64,000 nt of DNA from Oceanicola sp. Lineage in GTDB: Bacteria; Pseudomonadota; Alphaproteobacteria; Rhodobacterales; Rhodobacteraceae. A program made the position numbers and the translations under genes. The stretch's first letter is position 1. Every line of letters begins with the position of its first letter. The stretch covers positions 446,634 through 510,633 of the forward strand of contig CP051231.1 of assembly GCA_017792405.1 (NCBI GenBank), given 5' to 3'. This document shows, piece by piece, positions 16,612 through 25,472 of this stretch. The notes under the pieces were generated by a model. That model saw nothing but the letters and a program-made list of their open reading frames with translations, was not told where the DNA came from and searched no databases.

Positions 16612-17148
16612 TCAGGCCATGCGGGCCAGCGTCGTGTCACGAGCGATCAGCCGGTGGTAGCCCACGGCCATGGCGATATGGCTGAGGATTACCAGCAGCA
16701 GAAGCCACCCCATCTCGCCGTGCCACTCGGCAGGGAGTTGCATCCAAGCCACCTCGGCGGCCTGTGGCGGCACGACCTGAAACCCGAGGTAGCTCAGCCC
16801 CCGGTCACTGCCCGCGGCGGCCAGAATGCGGACACCGGGCACGAGGATCATCAGCCCGTAGAGCACCGCGTGCCCGAGCCGCGCAGCTTGCCCCAAAGGG
16901 CCGCCATGCGCGGGCCGGTTGGCCATGTTGGCAAGGCCCCAGACCCCGCGCAGCAGCACGAGCACGAAGAGGGTGAAGCCAAGGTCGGTGTGGTAGGACC
17001 AGAGCGCATCGCGCAGGGCACTCCCGCGTTCCAGCCCCCAATGAGCAAGGGCCGAGGCGAATTGTGCGAGGAACAGCAGGGCCATGCCCCAGTGGAGTGC
17101 GCGCGAAACGGCGCCGTAGCGTTGCGGTGAATCGGTAAGGTCGGACAC
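16612..17148 (-). CDS. Cytochrome b561 family protein
   Basis: 178 residues from GTG 17148, chosen because GAAAGG lies just upstream and the protein then begins in the usual way (VSDLTDSPQRYGAVSRALHWGMALLFLAQF). Four membrane segments are visible, with the haem-ligand histidines in the RALHW, WSYHTDLGFTL and WHGEMGWLLLLVILSHIAMA regions. These di-haem b proteins of the inner membrane usually pass electrons from quinol or scavenge superoxide. It lies between the phosphorylase and gpgS with no evident functional tie to either. An upstream in-frame ATG at 17184 would add 12 residues. Confidence 0.85.
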   Translation of the reverse strand: MSDLTDSPQRYGAVSRALHWGMALLFLAQFASALAHWGLERGSALRDALWSYHTDLGFTLFVLVLLRGVWGLANMANRPAHGGPLGQAARLGHAVLYGLMILVPGVRILAAAGSDRGLSYLGFQVVPPQAAEVAWMQLPAEWHGEMGWLLLLVILSHIAMAVGYHRLIARDTTLARMA

Positions 17149-17342
17149 GGGTTTGCCTTTCGGGTAACTTCGGATGCCGCGCAATGGGCTTGAAGGTCAA
17201 ACGACCGATGGAGCCCGATCCGTCGTAAGGAATTCCGCAGTCTGCGTCGGGGGCTTGGCCGGGCAGGCCGTTGAACAGCCACAACCGAGGACGGCGCTGC
17301 CGGGTTCCGGCAGGCCGCTATGCGGCCGGCGCATGGCCCGTT

Positions 17343-18563
17343 TCAGCCGAATTCGGCGTTGTCCTCGCGGATCGCGGCAGACATGTCGCGCATCAGGTCG
17401 GGATCGGCCGAATGTACCCGGCTCCAGTTGGGGATGAAGGGTGTTTCCATCGGGTTCTCGAGAAAGATATGGCCCGCTTCCACGATGTTGGAGGCAAAGA
17501 GTTCCACTGTCGTCTCTTCCTTGTGGCGGTCCACCGAAAGGCCGTTCATCCACGCGTCATGCGCGTAGGTCTCGATCATATCGAGCGCGGTGCGGTAGTA
17601 GGTGGCCTTCAGCGAGCGGAACATGTTGGGCGTGAACACCGTGCCATCGGCGGCGAGCTTGCGGTAGAGCGCCTTGCAGATATCAATCGACATACGCGAG
17701 AGGCCCTTGGTCTTGTCGTCCTCGCTCACCGGCTGGTGCTTGTGGTCGTAACGGTCGGAGATTTCGGCCTGGCACACCGCCTTGGGGCTCAGGTTGCGCC
17801 ACGCCTCGGAGAGCACGCCGATCTCCAGCCCCCAGTCTGACGGGATGCGCATGTCAGGCAGGATGCCGGTGCGCATGGCAAACTCCCCAGCCAGCGGGTA
17901 ACGGAATCCGCGCAGGTAATCGAGGTAGTCGTGATCGCCGATCACCTTCTTCAGTGCCACCAGCATCGGGCTGACCAGCAGCCGCGACACCCGGCCATTC
18001 AGCTTGCCGTCTGCGATGCGCGGGTAAAAGCCCTTGCACAGTTGGTAGGGGAAGTTCGGGTTGGCCACTGGGTAGACCAGCCGCGCCAGCATGTCGGTGT
18101 TGTAGGTCAGGATATCGCAGTCATGCAGGGCAATAACGGCGGAGTCCGCCTGCGCCAGCGCGTAGCCCATGCAGAACCACACGTTGCGCCCCTTGCCCGG
18201 CTCTTGCGGCGAGAGGTTGAGCGCCTTGAGCCGCTCATCTATGGCGGTGAGCCGGGGGCCGTCGTTCCACAGCACGGCGTGTTCCTGCGGGAGACGCGAG
18301 AAAAAGGCCTTGGCGGCGCGGTATTGCCCCTCGTCGGCCCGGTCGAGGCCGATGATGATGCGGCTGATGAAGCGCACCTTCGACAGTTCGTCGAGGATCG
18401 CGGGCAGAGCATCGCCCTCCAGCTCGGAAAAGAGCGAGGGCAGGATCAGCACGATCTTGCGGGTGGCGGCGATGGTTTCCAGCTCGCGGGCCATGGCGGC
18501 CGGGTCGAGGGTGCGCAGGTTGTGCAGGGTTGCGACGCTTCCGCTCTGGTGAAAATCGGCCAA
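17343..18563 (-). CDS. gpgS: Glucosyl-3-phosphoglycerate synthase (GT81)
   Basis: 406 residues, about the length of cyanobacterial and thermophile GpgS and longer than the actinobacterial type. It joins a glucosyl residue from an NDP-glucose to 3-phosphoglycerate. It has the GT-A fold (KIVLILPSLFSELEGDALPAILDEL), with the metal-binding motif in ALHDCDILTYN and the acceptor region RFPLAGEFAMR-like (FRYPLAGEFAMRTGILPDMRIPSDWGLEIG). The start is a TTG at 18563 preceded by AAGGAAAAGAGA. It lies 16 bp downstream of gpgP, one operon. No obvious terminator with a T tract follows; GGCCGC-TAT-GCGGCC at 17313-17327 is a hairpin only. A mannosyl-3-phosphoglycerate synthase is a less likely alternative. 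Confidence 0.85.
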   Translation of the reverse strand: MADFHQSGSVATLHNLRTLDPAAMARELETIAATRKIVLILPSLFSELEGDALPAILDELSKVRFISRIIIGLDRADEGQYRAAKAFFSRLPQEHAVLWNDGPRLTAIDERLKALNLSPQEPGKGRNVWFCMGYALAQADSAVIALHDCDILTYNTDMLARLVYPVANPNFPYQLCKGFYPRIADGKLNGRVSRLLVSPMLVALKKVIGDHDYLDYLRGFRYPLAGEFAMRTGILPDMRIPSDWGLEIGVLSEAWRNLSPKAVCQAEISDRYDHKHQPVSEDDKTKGLSRMSIDICKALYRKLAADGTVFTPNMFRSLKATYYRTALDMIETYAHDAWMNGLSVDRHKEETTVELFASNIVEAGHIFLENPMETPFIPNWSRVHSADPDLMRDMSAAIREDNAEFG

Positions 18564-18579
18564 ATCTCTTTTCCTTGTT

Positions 18580-19392
18580 TCAGCTCCGCCGCGCGGCGGA
18601 TGTCATCTCTTCAATGGTTTGCAGAACGGCTTCGTTCCACCCCCGCGGGCCGGGTGCGCGCGTGCGCCTGATTTGCCCAGTGGATTCGCCCGCCAGTGTA
18701 GCAATCCCCGCGCCATCTGGGTTGGTCACGATGACGCCGGTATCCGCGGCCTCCAGCATGCCGATGTCGTTAGGTGCATCACCGAGGGCCAGCACATGGG
18801 CGCCGGGCGCGAGGCGTGCGGCAATCCGGTGCATCCGGTCTGCCTTGTCGGCGCCGAAGGAGAGGGTCAGGTAGCGCCCGCCCTGCCGTGCGGTCACGCC
18901 GTGGTTGGACAGTGCGGCGATGAAAGCCTCGCGCCCGGCCTCATCGCCGCGCCAGAGCCCCGGCTCCGAGAAGGCCCGCTGGGCGGCAAGCCGCGCTTGG
19001 GGCAAAGGCAGCCCGGTTTCCTGCGCCACGCCCTCCGGCCCCCAATCGGTGAACCCCTCGTATAGGGCGCGCAGCTCGGCGGGCAGGGCGGCGAGCACCT
19101 CCAGCAGCGCGTCGTGGCGGCTTTCTCCCTCCGGTGCTTCCCCCGGCCAGATAACCCCGGCCCCGTTTTCGACCATGAGCGCGGCGGGGCGGCACGGGAG
19201 CTGCTCCGCAAGCTCCTGCATTTCGGCGGCGGTCTTGCTGCTTGCGAGCACCAATGGGAGGTTTCTTGCCGAGAGCGTCTCCAGCGCCTGCTGCGCTGCG
19301 GAAAAACTGTAGTCGTGGTGGTCCAGCAGCGTGCCATCGAGATCCGTGAACACGATCAAATCAGGGCGCAAGGTCTCAGTTTCTTTGAACAT
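18580..19392 (-). CDS. HAD phosphatase, probably glucosyl-3-phosphoglycerate phosphatase
   Basis: 270 residues. HAD-superfamily type IIB. Motif I is FTDLDGTLLD (both catalytic Asp), motif II is around LVLASSKTAAEM, and the metal-binding end is ALGDAPNDIGMLEAADTGVIVTNPD. It is closest in style to mannosyl-3-phosphoglycerate phosphatases. Placed directly before gpgS it should remove the phosphate from glucosyl-3-phosphoglycerate to give glucosylglycerate, a charged compatible solute. The product is inferred from context, as the family alone cannot separate glucosyl from mannosyl substrates. Start ATG 19392. Confidence 0.82.
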   Translation of the reverse strand: MFKETETLRPDLIVFTDLDGTLLDHHDYSFSAAQQALETLSARNLPLVLASSKTAAEMQELAEQLPCRPAALMVENGAGVIWPGEAPEGESRHDALLEVLAALPAELRALYEGFTDWGPEGVAQETGLPLPQARLAAQRAFSEPGLWRGDEAGREAFIAALSNHGVTARQGGRYLTLSFGADKADRMHRIAARLAPGAHVLALGDAPNDIGMLEAADTGVIVTNPDGAGIATLAGESTGQIRRTRAPGPRGWNEAVLQTIEEMTSAARRS

Positions 19393-19652
19393 CTGGGTTC
19401 AGCCTAGCGGGTTTGTGTAGGCATGACCACAGGCCTTGCGCATGGTTTGAACGGGCGATCATCATACCTGAAATCGCTGATTACGCTGCGTTGCAGCGCA
19501 GGCGGCGCTTGGGCAATCATGGCTGGCAGTCTACACTGCAGTGCGGTTCCGGGTGATCCGGGGTTATCGACGATGCGTCGGGGCGGGGGCCCTAACGTTA
19601 GTTTAAACATGCAATGCGACAGTTGACGACACGTGTGCGAGCGGAGTTGGAA
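19393..19652. other. Intergenic region with palindromes
   Basis: 260 bp between divergent genes. The AT-rich stretch 19592-19608 holds two adjacent palindromes, CTAACGTTAG and GTTTAAAC, sharing one base; these may be a regulator site for the plus-strand gene. On the minus strand TATGAT (19466-19461) is a possible -10 box for gpgP without a good -35. A 67-codon frame at 19423-19626 has no ribosome-binding site or recognisable product and I do not call it. Confidence 0.35.
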
Positions 19653-19874
19653 ATGAAGTTTCTGTCCATAGCCATCTTGCTGTGTTTCGGGTTCGGAACC
19701 GCAGGCCTCGTGGCGCACCTCTGGCAACCGCATTGGGCGTGGCTGGTGGCGGCCTACGTCGTTGGCAGCTGGATCGGCCTTGCGGTGATGTGGCTCGTCT
19801 ACATGCTGCCGCCCCTCCAGCAACAGCCCATCACCCAAGCCCAGCAGTCCAAGGCCGTGAAAACCGGCTCCTGA
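19653..19874 (+). CDS. Small two-helix membrane protein, unknown
   Basis: 73 residues from ATG 19653, with GGAG 6 bp upstream. Two hydrophobic segments: FLSIAILLCFGFGTAGLVAHLW and WAWLVAAYVVGSWIGLAVMWLVYML, joined by a short loop, then a Gln-rich tail (PPLQQQPITQAQQSK). I do not recognise the family. The next gene is 79 bp away in the same direction; an 8-bp inverted repeat (GTCCCTGT 19877-19884, ACAGGGAC 19937-19944) lies between them. Confidence 0.6.
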   Translation: MKFLSIAILLCFGFGTAGLVAHLWQPHWAWLVAAYVVGSWIGLAVMWLVYMLPPLQQQPITQAQQSKAVKTGS

Positions 19875-19953
19875 TAGTCCCTGTTTGGCCTTGCCCCCGG
19901 AGGACCGGGCACTAGGCTTCCGCACAACGGAATGAGACAGGGACAGATATCCA

Positions 19954-20994
19954 ATGGAAATGAAGAAGCTCGGCAAGAGCGACCTCGTGGTGCCGGTGTG
20001 GTGCCTCGGCACGATGACCTTCGGCAACCAGACCCCGGAGGCCGAAGGCCATGCCCAGATCGACGCCGCGCTGGAGGCCGGGCTGAACTTTCTCGACACC
20101 GCCGAGATGTATCCGGTCAACCCGGTGCGGGCCGAGACGGTCGGGCGCACCGAGGAGATCATCGGCAACTGGGTGGGCAAGTCTGGTCGGCGCGGAGATG
20201 TGCTGATCGCCACCAAGATCGTCGGCCCCAGCAAGCTGGCGCGTAACGAGCGCGGGATCACGGCTGAAACCCTGCGCGAGGCGGTCGACAGCTCGCTCCG
20301 CAGGTTGCAGACCGATGTGATCGATCTCTACCAGCTGCACTGGCCGCAGCGTGGCTCCTACCACTTCCGCCAGCACTGGGGCTTTGCGCCCGAAAAGCAG
20401 GATCGGGCGGCAACCCGCGCCAACATGGAAGAGGTGATGGCCGAGATGGGCCGCATCCAGGCGGCGGGCAAGGTGCGCCACTTCGGCACCTCCAACGAGA
20501 GCGCTTGGGGCATGACCCGCTGGAACCATCTCGCCGCAGACACCGGCGGCCCGCGCATGGAAACCGTGCAAAACGAATACAGCCTGCTGTGCCGGATGTA
20601 CGATACCGACATGGCCGAGATGTCGCATCAGGAAGAGGTCTCACTGCTGTCCTACTCGCCGCTGGCCGCTGGGTTGCTGACTGGCAAATACGCGGGGGGC
20701 GCGCGCCCAGAGGGCAGCCGCGCCTCGATCAACGGCGACCTTGGCGGGCGGATCACCCCCCGCGCCGAGGCAGCGACCGATGCTTATGTGGCTCTGGCGG
20801 CCAAGCATGGCGTGGACCCGGTGCATATGGCGCTGGCCTGGGCGGCGGAGCGGCCTTTCATGGGGTCGGTGATCTTTGGCGCGACAACCATGCCGCAGCT
20901 TCAGCACATCCTTGACGGCATGGACGTGACCCTCACCGACGAGCTGCGCGAAGGCATCGACGAAACCTACAAGGCGCACCCGCTTCCCTACTAG
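19954..20994 (+). CDS. NADP(H)-dependent aldo/keto reductase, Tas-like
   Basis: 346 residues, the same length as E. coli Tas. It has the AKR barrel with the catalytic Asp/Tyr in NFLDTAEMYP, the Lys in LIATKIV and the His in DLYQLHWPQR. The NADP-binding end is GSVIFGATTMPQLQHILDG. It carries the Tas-type insertion (RGSYHFRQHWGFAPEKQDRAATRANMEE). It reduces aldehydes or ketones; the natural substrate is unknown. AGGGA lies 10 bp before the ATG. Confidence 0.88.
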   Translation: MEMKKLGKSDLVVPVWCLGTMTFGNQTPEAEGHAQIDAALEAGLNFLDTAEMYPVNPVRAETVGRTEEIIGNWVGKSGRRGDVLIATKIVGPSKLARNERGITAETLREAVDSSLRRLQTDVIDLYQLHWPQRGSYHFRQHWGFAPEKQDRAATRANMEEVMAEMGRIQAAGKVRHFGTSNESAWGMTRWNHLAADTGGPRMETVQNEYSLLCRMYDTDMAEMSHQEEVSLLSYSPLAAGLLTGKYAGGARPEGSRASINGDLGGRITPRAEAATDAYVALAAKHGVDPVHMALAWAAERPFMGSVIFGATTMPQLQHILDGMDVTLTDELREGIDETYKAHPLPY

Positions 20995-21089
20995 GCATCA
21001 CATTGCTGTCAGCCCTCAATATCTAGCGGTTCCGGCTGGACTTTTCGCGCATATCTGGCAGTCTCCCGGCGAGTTCAGGGAGGCCCCCG

Positions 21090-21686
21090 GTGGCAGGTAA
21101 AGCGTGGATTGTAGGTTTGGGGCTGGCAGCTTGCCTGGCACTTTCGGCCTGCGTTCTACCCGGCAGCAAAGCCGCCGAACCGCCTGCCGCGGTGGCCGAA
21201 GCCGGCCCTGACGACCCGCGCCCGAAGGCACGCCCTGGCAGCGAAACCGCGCCAAATCCTGACGGCGCGTCCAGCCCCTCGGCCAATGCCGCGCTGGAGC
21301 CGCCCGCAGCCGCGCGCACCCCTGATGCTGATGACGACCTGCTGCCCCAAGCCGCAGAAACCGAAGCCACGCCGGAAGACGAAACACCAGCCCCGACCTT
21401 GCCCGACAAGATCTTTCAGGCCCCCGAGCCGCCCCCCGTGCCCGCCGCGCTGACGGGGCAGGCCGCGCAATGCACCAAGGCGAAGGGCAACTTCGTGCGG
21501 CGCGGGGAGGGCGGCACCTTCGTCTGCGTCAAACCCACGCGCGATGCCAACAAGCGCTGCGATGACAGCTCCGATTGCGATGGCCTCTGCTTTGCCAAAT
21601 CGCGCACCTGCGCCCCGGTCAGCCCGCTCTTTGGCTGCTACGACGCACTGGAGAACGGCCGGGTGGTGAACATATGCACCGAGTGA
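21090..21686 (+). CDS. Lipoprotein with a Cys-rich C-terminal module, unknown
   Basis: 198 residues from GTG 21090 with AGGGAGG 6 bp upstream. The signal peptide ends in the lipobox LSAC (VGLGLAACLALSAC), so it is a lipoprotein. Residues 25-120 are a Pro/Ala/Glu-rich linker. The C-terminal 75 residues hold eight cysteines (QCTKAKG, FVCVKP, RCDDSSDCDGLCFAKSRTC, FGCYDA, ICTE), likely a disulphide-bonded surface module. I do not recognise a family. It overlaps the next lipoprotein gene by 13 bp, so the two are probably cotranscribed. Confidence 0.75.
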   Translation: MAGKAWIVGLGLAACLALSACVLPGSKAAEPPAAVAEAGPDDPRPKARPGSETAPNPDGASSPSANAALEPPAAARTPDADDDLLPQAAETEATPEDETPAPTLPDKIFQAPEPPPVPAALTGQAAQCTKAKGNFVRRGEGGTFVCVKPTRDANKRCDDSSDCDGLCFAKSRTCAPVSPLFGCYDALENGRVVNICTE

Positions 21687-22156
21687 TCCTTGCGGCCCTG
21701 CTGCTCGCCGCCTGCACCCCGGCCCCTGCGCCGCGGGCCTATCGCGACACCACCGCCCCGATCAGCTCTATCGCCCTCTTCGACGCCTCCCGCCTCGCGG
21801 GCGAATGGCGCGAGGTCGCCTCGTTCCGCGAAAGCGGGGCCTGCCTGATCTGCCGCGCCCGCTTTGCGCCCGGCGCGGAAGGAGTGGCGATGGAGAGCGG
21901 AGCAGGGCGCGCCCGGCTGGTGCCGGCGGGCCCGGGGCGGCTGATGCCGGAAGGGCTCAAGGGCGCTGCGGCAGAGCCGTGGTGGGTACTCTGGGTCGAT
22001 GCGGACTATCGGACATTGGTGATCGGCACGCCTTCGGGCGAGTTCGGTGCGGTGCTCGACAGGGGCCAGATCGGGCCCGACCGGATGAAAGCTGCCCGCG
22101 AGATTCTTGGTTGGGCGGGCTATGACGTGGCTAGGTTGAAGCCCGCCGGGTCGTGA
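21674..22156 (+). CDS. Lipocalin-like lipoprotein
   Basis: 160 residues. Lipobox LLAAC in MHRVILAALLLAACTPAP gives an envelope lipoprotein. The rest looks like a bacterial lipocalin (Blc type): an opening strand with the G-W motif (ASRLAGEWREVASF) and the WWVLWVDADYRTLVIGTPSG hairpin typical of the family, ending with an amphipathic helix (DRMKAAREILGWAGYD). Blc proteins bind lysophospholipids or fatty acids; binding here is inferred. It is convergent with truA, 10 bp away. Confidence 0.75.
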   Translation: MHRVILAALLLAACTPAPAPRAYRDTTAPISSIALFDASRLAGEWREVASFRESGACLICRARFAPGAEGVAMESGAGRARLVPAGPGRLMPEGLKGAAAEPWWVLWVDADYRTLVIGTPSGEFGAVLDRGQIGPDRMKAAREILGWAGYDVARLKPAGS

Positions 22157-22166
22157 CGCAACTTTT

Positions 22167-22934
22167 TCAGCCGAAAGGGTCTTCCGGGTAATCCACCGCC
22201 CGAAGGTAAAGCCCGAAGGGCGGGCAGACCGGGCCACAGGCCGCGCGATCCCGCGCCTCCAGTGCGGTTTTCACATCCTCCGGCGCCCATGCTCCGGCCC
22301 CGACCCGCTCAAGCGTGCCGACAAAGCTGCGGACCTGATTGTGCAAAAAGCTGCGGGCGGAGATGTGAAAGCGAAACTCCCTCCCGCCGGGGTAGTCCAG
22401 CTCTTCAATATCCAGCCGGTCCAGCGACTTCACCGGTGACTTCGCCTGACATTCCGAGGCCCGGAAGGTGGTAAAATCATGCTGACCGAGCAGATGGGTG
22501 GCGCCCGCCTGCATGGCCTCCAGCGACAGCGGCTGCATCACGCGCCACGCAAGCCCGGCATCATGGGTCAGCGGTGCCCGGCGCACCACGAGCCGGAACA
22601 GGTAATGCCGGGCCTGCGCTGAGAAGCGGGCGTGCCAGTCCTCCGGCACGACGGCACAGGCCACCACGGCAACTGGCTCGGGCTTGAGGTGAAAATTCAG
22701 CGCCTCCGACAGGCGGAACGGATCCCACTCCTTTGCCATGTCGCAATGCGCCACCTGACCCAGCCCGTGCACGCCGGTATCGGTGCGCCCGGCGGCGGCG
22801 ATGGTGTGCGGGCCCGGCTCCAGCCGCGCCAGTGCCGCTTCAACCGCTCCCTGCACCGAGGGCAGCTCGGCCTGGCGTTGCCAGCCGTTGAACGGCGCGC
22901 CATTGTACTCGATTTTCAGGGCGTAGCGGGGCAT
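22167..22934 (-). CDS. truA: tRNA pseudouridine(38-40) synthase
   Basis: 255 residues, normal length. The catalytic Asp lies in [18 protein letters not shown]; other family marks are [30 protein letters not shown] and [16 protein letters not shown]. It modifies U38-U40 in tRNA anticodon arms. Start ATG 22934. It lies 35 bp downstream of hrpB on the same strand and is probably cotranscribed with it. Confidence 0.96.
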   Translation of the reverse strand: MPRYALKIEYNGAPFNGWQRQAELPSVQGAVEAALARLEPGPHTIAAAGRTDTGVHGLGQVAHCDMAKEWDPFRLSEALNFHLKPEPVAVVACAVVPEDWHARFSAQARHYLFRLVVRRAPLTHDAGLAWRVMQPLSLEAMQAGATHLLGQHDFTTFRASECQAKSPVKSLDRLDIEELDYPGGREFRFHISARSFLHNQVRSFVGTLERVGAGAWAPEDVKTALEARDRAACGPVCPPFGLYLRAVDYPEDPFG

Positions 22935-22969
22935 TTCAGGTGCTTACGGCGCGGCGGCGCCGGGCGCAA

Positions 22970-25414
22970 TCATTTGCGGGGTTTGGCCCGCAGGGTGGGG
23001 TCGGCCACCGTTGGATCTTCGGGCCATGGGTGCTTGGGGTAGCGGCCGCGCATGTCTTTGCGGACATCGGCGTAGGAGGAGGCCCAGAAGCCGGGGATAT
23101 CCATCGTGGTCTGCACCGGGCGGCCTGCGGGGGAAAGCAGGGTCACCCGGAGCGGCTGGCCGGCGACGGTGGGGTGGGTCGTCTGGCCGAACATCTCTTG
23201 CAGGCGCAGCGAGATTTCGGGCGCCTCGCCGGAGTAGTCGATCGGGATCGCCCGGCCCAGCGGCGTGGTGAAGGAGGGCGGCGCGGCGCGGTCGAGCGCC
23301 TGCATCCCCTCCCAGCCGATGCGGGCCTTGAGCGCCTCGGTGATATCCAGCGCGGCGATGTCGGCGGCGGTGCGGGTTTTTCCGAGCCAGGGCAGCAACC
23401 AGTCCTCCGCCTCGGCCAGCAGCGCCTCCTCGGAGCAATCCGGAAGGTCGGGCATGAGGGCTGCGCGGGCGAGCAGGCGGCGGGCCTTGGCGCTGACCGG
23501 CAAGCCGAGGTCGCGGATGCCATCGAGCGCGGCAGCGGCCAGCGCCTCGTCGGGCGCGTCCTTCCATTGGCGGTCATCGAGCACCAGCGCGCCAAGGCGC
23601 TCCTGACGCCGGGCGACCACCCGGCGCTCGCGCTTGGACCACTCGGCCACGTCGTGCCATTCAGTGGCTGCGCCCGGCACGGCTCGTAGCTCGCTCTCGG
23701 AGATCGGCAGCGCAAGGCGGATGCGGGCATCGCGGCCCTCACCCTCGATATCGGCCACCACGATCAGCCGTTGCCCGGCCAGATCATCCTCCGCCCCCAT
23801 CTGCGCCCCGCGCCCGCCGGAGAGCAGGAAGCGCGGGGCATCGCCGGGGCGGCGCAGCCCGATGCGGTCGGGGTAAGCGAGCGCGAGGGCCTGTGCTTCG
23901 GTGAGGTCAGAGGCGGGACGAGCGAGCCGGGCGAGGCGTTTTGTTTCCTGGGTGATGCGCTTGAGCGCGCCGCGCGCGGCATCGGGTGCGGAGCCCGGAT
24001 TGGCGAGCGCTTTCAGACGTTTGTTGATGTCGGAGCCCGAACTCCGCAGCGGGTCACGCTCGCAAAGCAGGGCGGCGAGCGGGGCGGCCGAGGGGCCGGC
24101 TACCGCGAGCATATGGCCGAGGCGTGGGTGAACGGGCAGGGCTGCCAGCGCCTTGCCGTGTTCGGTAATCCGGCCTGCCTGCAAGGCGCCAAGATCTTCT
24201 AACAGCCGCTCGGCAGAGGCCATCGCGCCCTCGGGCGGCGGGGTCAGAAACCGCAGCCCATCTCCCCCGCCCCAAAGCGCCAGCTCGAGCACCAGCCCGG
24301 TAAGGTCGGCAGCCTCTATCTCGGCGGGCGGGAAGGCAGGCAGGGCACCGTGGCCGCCCTTTGTCCATAGCCGATACACCCGCCCCGCCTCGACGCGCCC
24401 CGCGCGCCCGGCCCGCTGGGTGGCCTCGGCGCGGCTGACCGGCTCGGTCACAAGCCGCGACATGCCGGTGCCGGGGTCGAACCGCGCACGGCGAGCGCGG
24501 CCTGCATCTACCACTGTGCGGATGCCGGGAATGGTCAGCGATGTTTCGGCGATGGAGGTGGCGAGCACGATCTTGCGCTGTTGGCTGGTGCCGCCGGGCG
24601 CTGGGGCAATGGCCTTGCGCTGCTCGGCGAAGGGCATGGCGCCATAGAGCGGCGCGACATAGGCGCCCTTGGGCAGGCGCGGAGCGAGGGCTGCGGCGGT
24701 GCGGCGGATCTCGCCTTCGCCGGGAAGGAACACCAGCATGTCGCCCTCTGTCTCGGCCAGCGCCTGCAACACCAGGTCAGCCAGCGGCCCTTCCAGCCGC
24801 GCCCCGGCGGGCAGGGGCGCATCGGCCCAGTGGTCCTCGACCGGAAAGCTGCGGCCTTCTGATGTGACAACCCGCGCTCCGCCCATCAGCTTGGCAACCG
24901 GCGCGGCATCGAGCGTGGCTGACATGACGGCGATCTTCAGGTCGGGCCGCAGCGCCTCGCGCGCTTCAAGCGCCAGTGCCAGCCCGAGATCGGCCTGAAG
25001 GGAACGCTCGTGAAACTCGTCGAAGATCACGGTGGAGATGCCCGTAAGCTCCGGATCGGATTGGATCATCCGGGTCAGGATGCCCTCGGTCACGACTTCG
25101 ATCCGTGTCTCGCGGCTCACCTTGGCCTCGCCGCGCATCCGGTAGCCAACGCCCTCCCCGACCTCGGTGCACAGGTTGCTTGCCAGCCGTTCGGCGGCCC
25201 CTCGTGCGGCGAGGCGGCGGGGTTCGAGCATGAGGATACGGCCCGCCTCGGCAAAGCCCGCCTCGAAGAGCGCGACTGGCACCATCGTCGTTTTGCCAGC
25301 ACCCGGTGGGGCTTGCAGCACCACCAGCCCATCGGCCTCCAGCGCTGCCACCACCTCGGGCAGGACCGCCTCGATCGGCAAGGGGGCGGAATTGGGGTCG
25401 ACAGCGCGGCGCAT
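22970..25414 (-). CDS. hrpB: ATP-dependent helicase HrpB
   Basis: 814 residues, normal for HrpB. A DEAH/RHA helicase with Walker A APPGAGKTTM, motif II DEFHERS, motif III SATL and motif VI QRAGRAGRV. The C-terminal HrpB domain follows (PDLPDCSEEALLAEAEDWLLPWL, RVTLLSPAGRPVQTTMDIPGFWASSYADVRKDMRGRYPKHPWPEDP). I start at ATG 25414 (MRRAVDPNSAPLPIEAVL), where HrpB similarity begins; upstream in-frame codons overlap the divergent meaB region. The cellular role of HrpB is poorly defined. Confidence 0.93.
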   Translation of the reverse strand: MRRAVDPNSAPLPIEAVLPEVVAALEADGLVVLQAPPGAGKTTMVPVALFEAGFAEAGRILMLEPRRLAARGAAERLASNLCTEVGEGVGYRMRGEAKVSRETRIEVVTEGILTRMIQSDPELTGISTVIFDEFHERSLQADLGLALALEAREALRPDLKIAVMSATLDAAPVAKLMGGARVVTSEGRSFPVEDHWADAPLPAGARLEGPLADLVLQALAETEGDMLVFLPGEGEIRRTAAALAPRLPKGAYVAPLYGAMPFAEQRKAIAPAPGGTSQQRKIVLATSIAETSLTIPGIRTVVDAGRARRARFDPGTGMSRLVTEPVSRAEATQRAGRAGRVEAGRVYRLWTKGGHGALPAFPPAEIEAADLTGLVLELALWGGGDGLRFLTPPPEGAMASAERLLEDLGALQAGRITEHGKALAALPVHPRLGHMLAVAGPSAAPLAALLCERDPLRSSGSDINKRLKALANPGSAPDAARGALKRITQETKRLARLARPASDLTEAQALALAYPDRIGLRRPGDAPRFLLSGGRGAQMGAEDDLAGQRLIVVADIEGEGRDARIRLALPISESELRAVPGAATEWHDVAEWSKRERRVVARRQERLGALVLDDRQWKDAPDEALAAAALDGIRDLGLPVSAKARRLLARAALMPDLPDCSEEALLAEAEDWLLPWLGKTRTAADIAALDITEALKARIGWEGMQALDRAAPPSFTTPLGRAIPIDYSGEAPEISLRLQEMFGQTTHPTVAGQPLRVTLLSPAGRPVQTTMDIPGFWASSYADVRKDMRGRYPKHPWPEDPTVADPTLRAKPRK

Positions 25415-25472
25415 GGGCTGGACATACCCCGCCGCGCCGGGGCAAACCATTGTAAAACGAGAGGTCACGGGC

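Noticed and set aside
17313..17327. Terminator of gpgS
   Set aside because: GGCCGC-TAT-GCGGCC is a hairpin, but neither strand has a T tract after it.
19423..19626. A 67-codon plus-strand gene before the small membrane protein
   Set aside because: No ribosome-binding site, unusual composition, and it covers the likely gpgP promoter and palindromes.
19404..20261. A minus-strand gene opposite the aldo/keto reductase
   Set aside because: It lies fully over a complete AKR gene and the gap before it, and has no recognisable motif.
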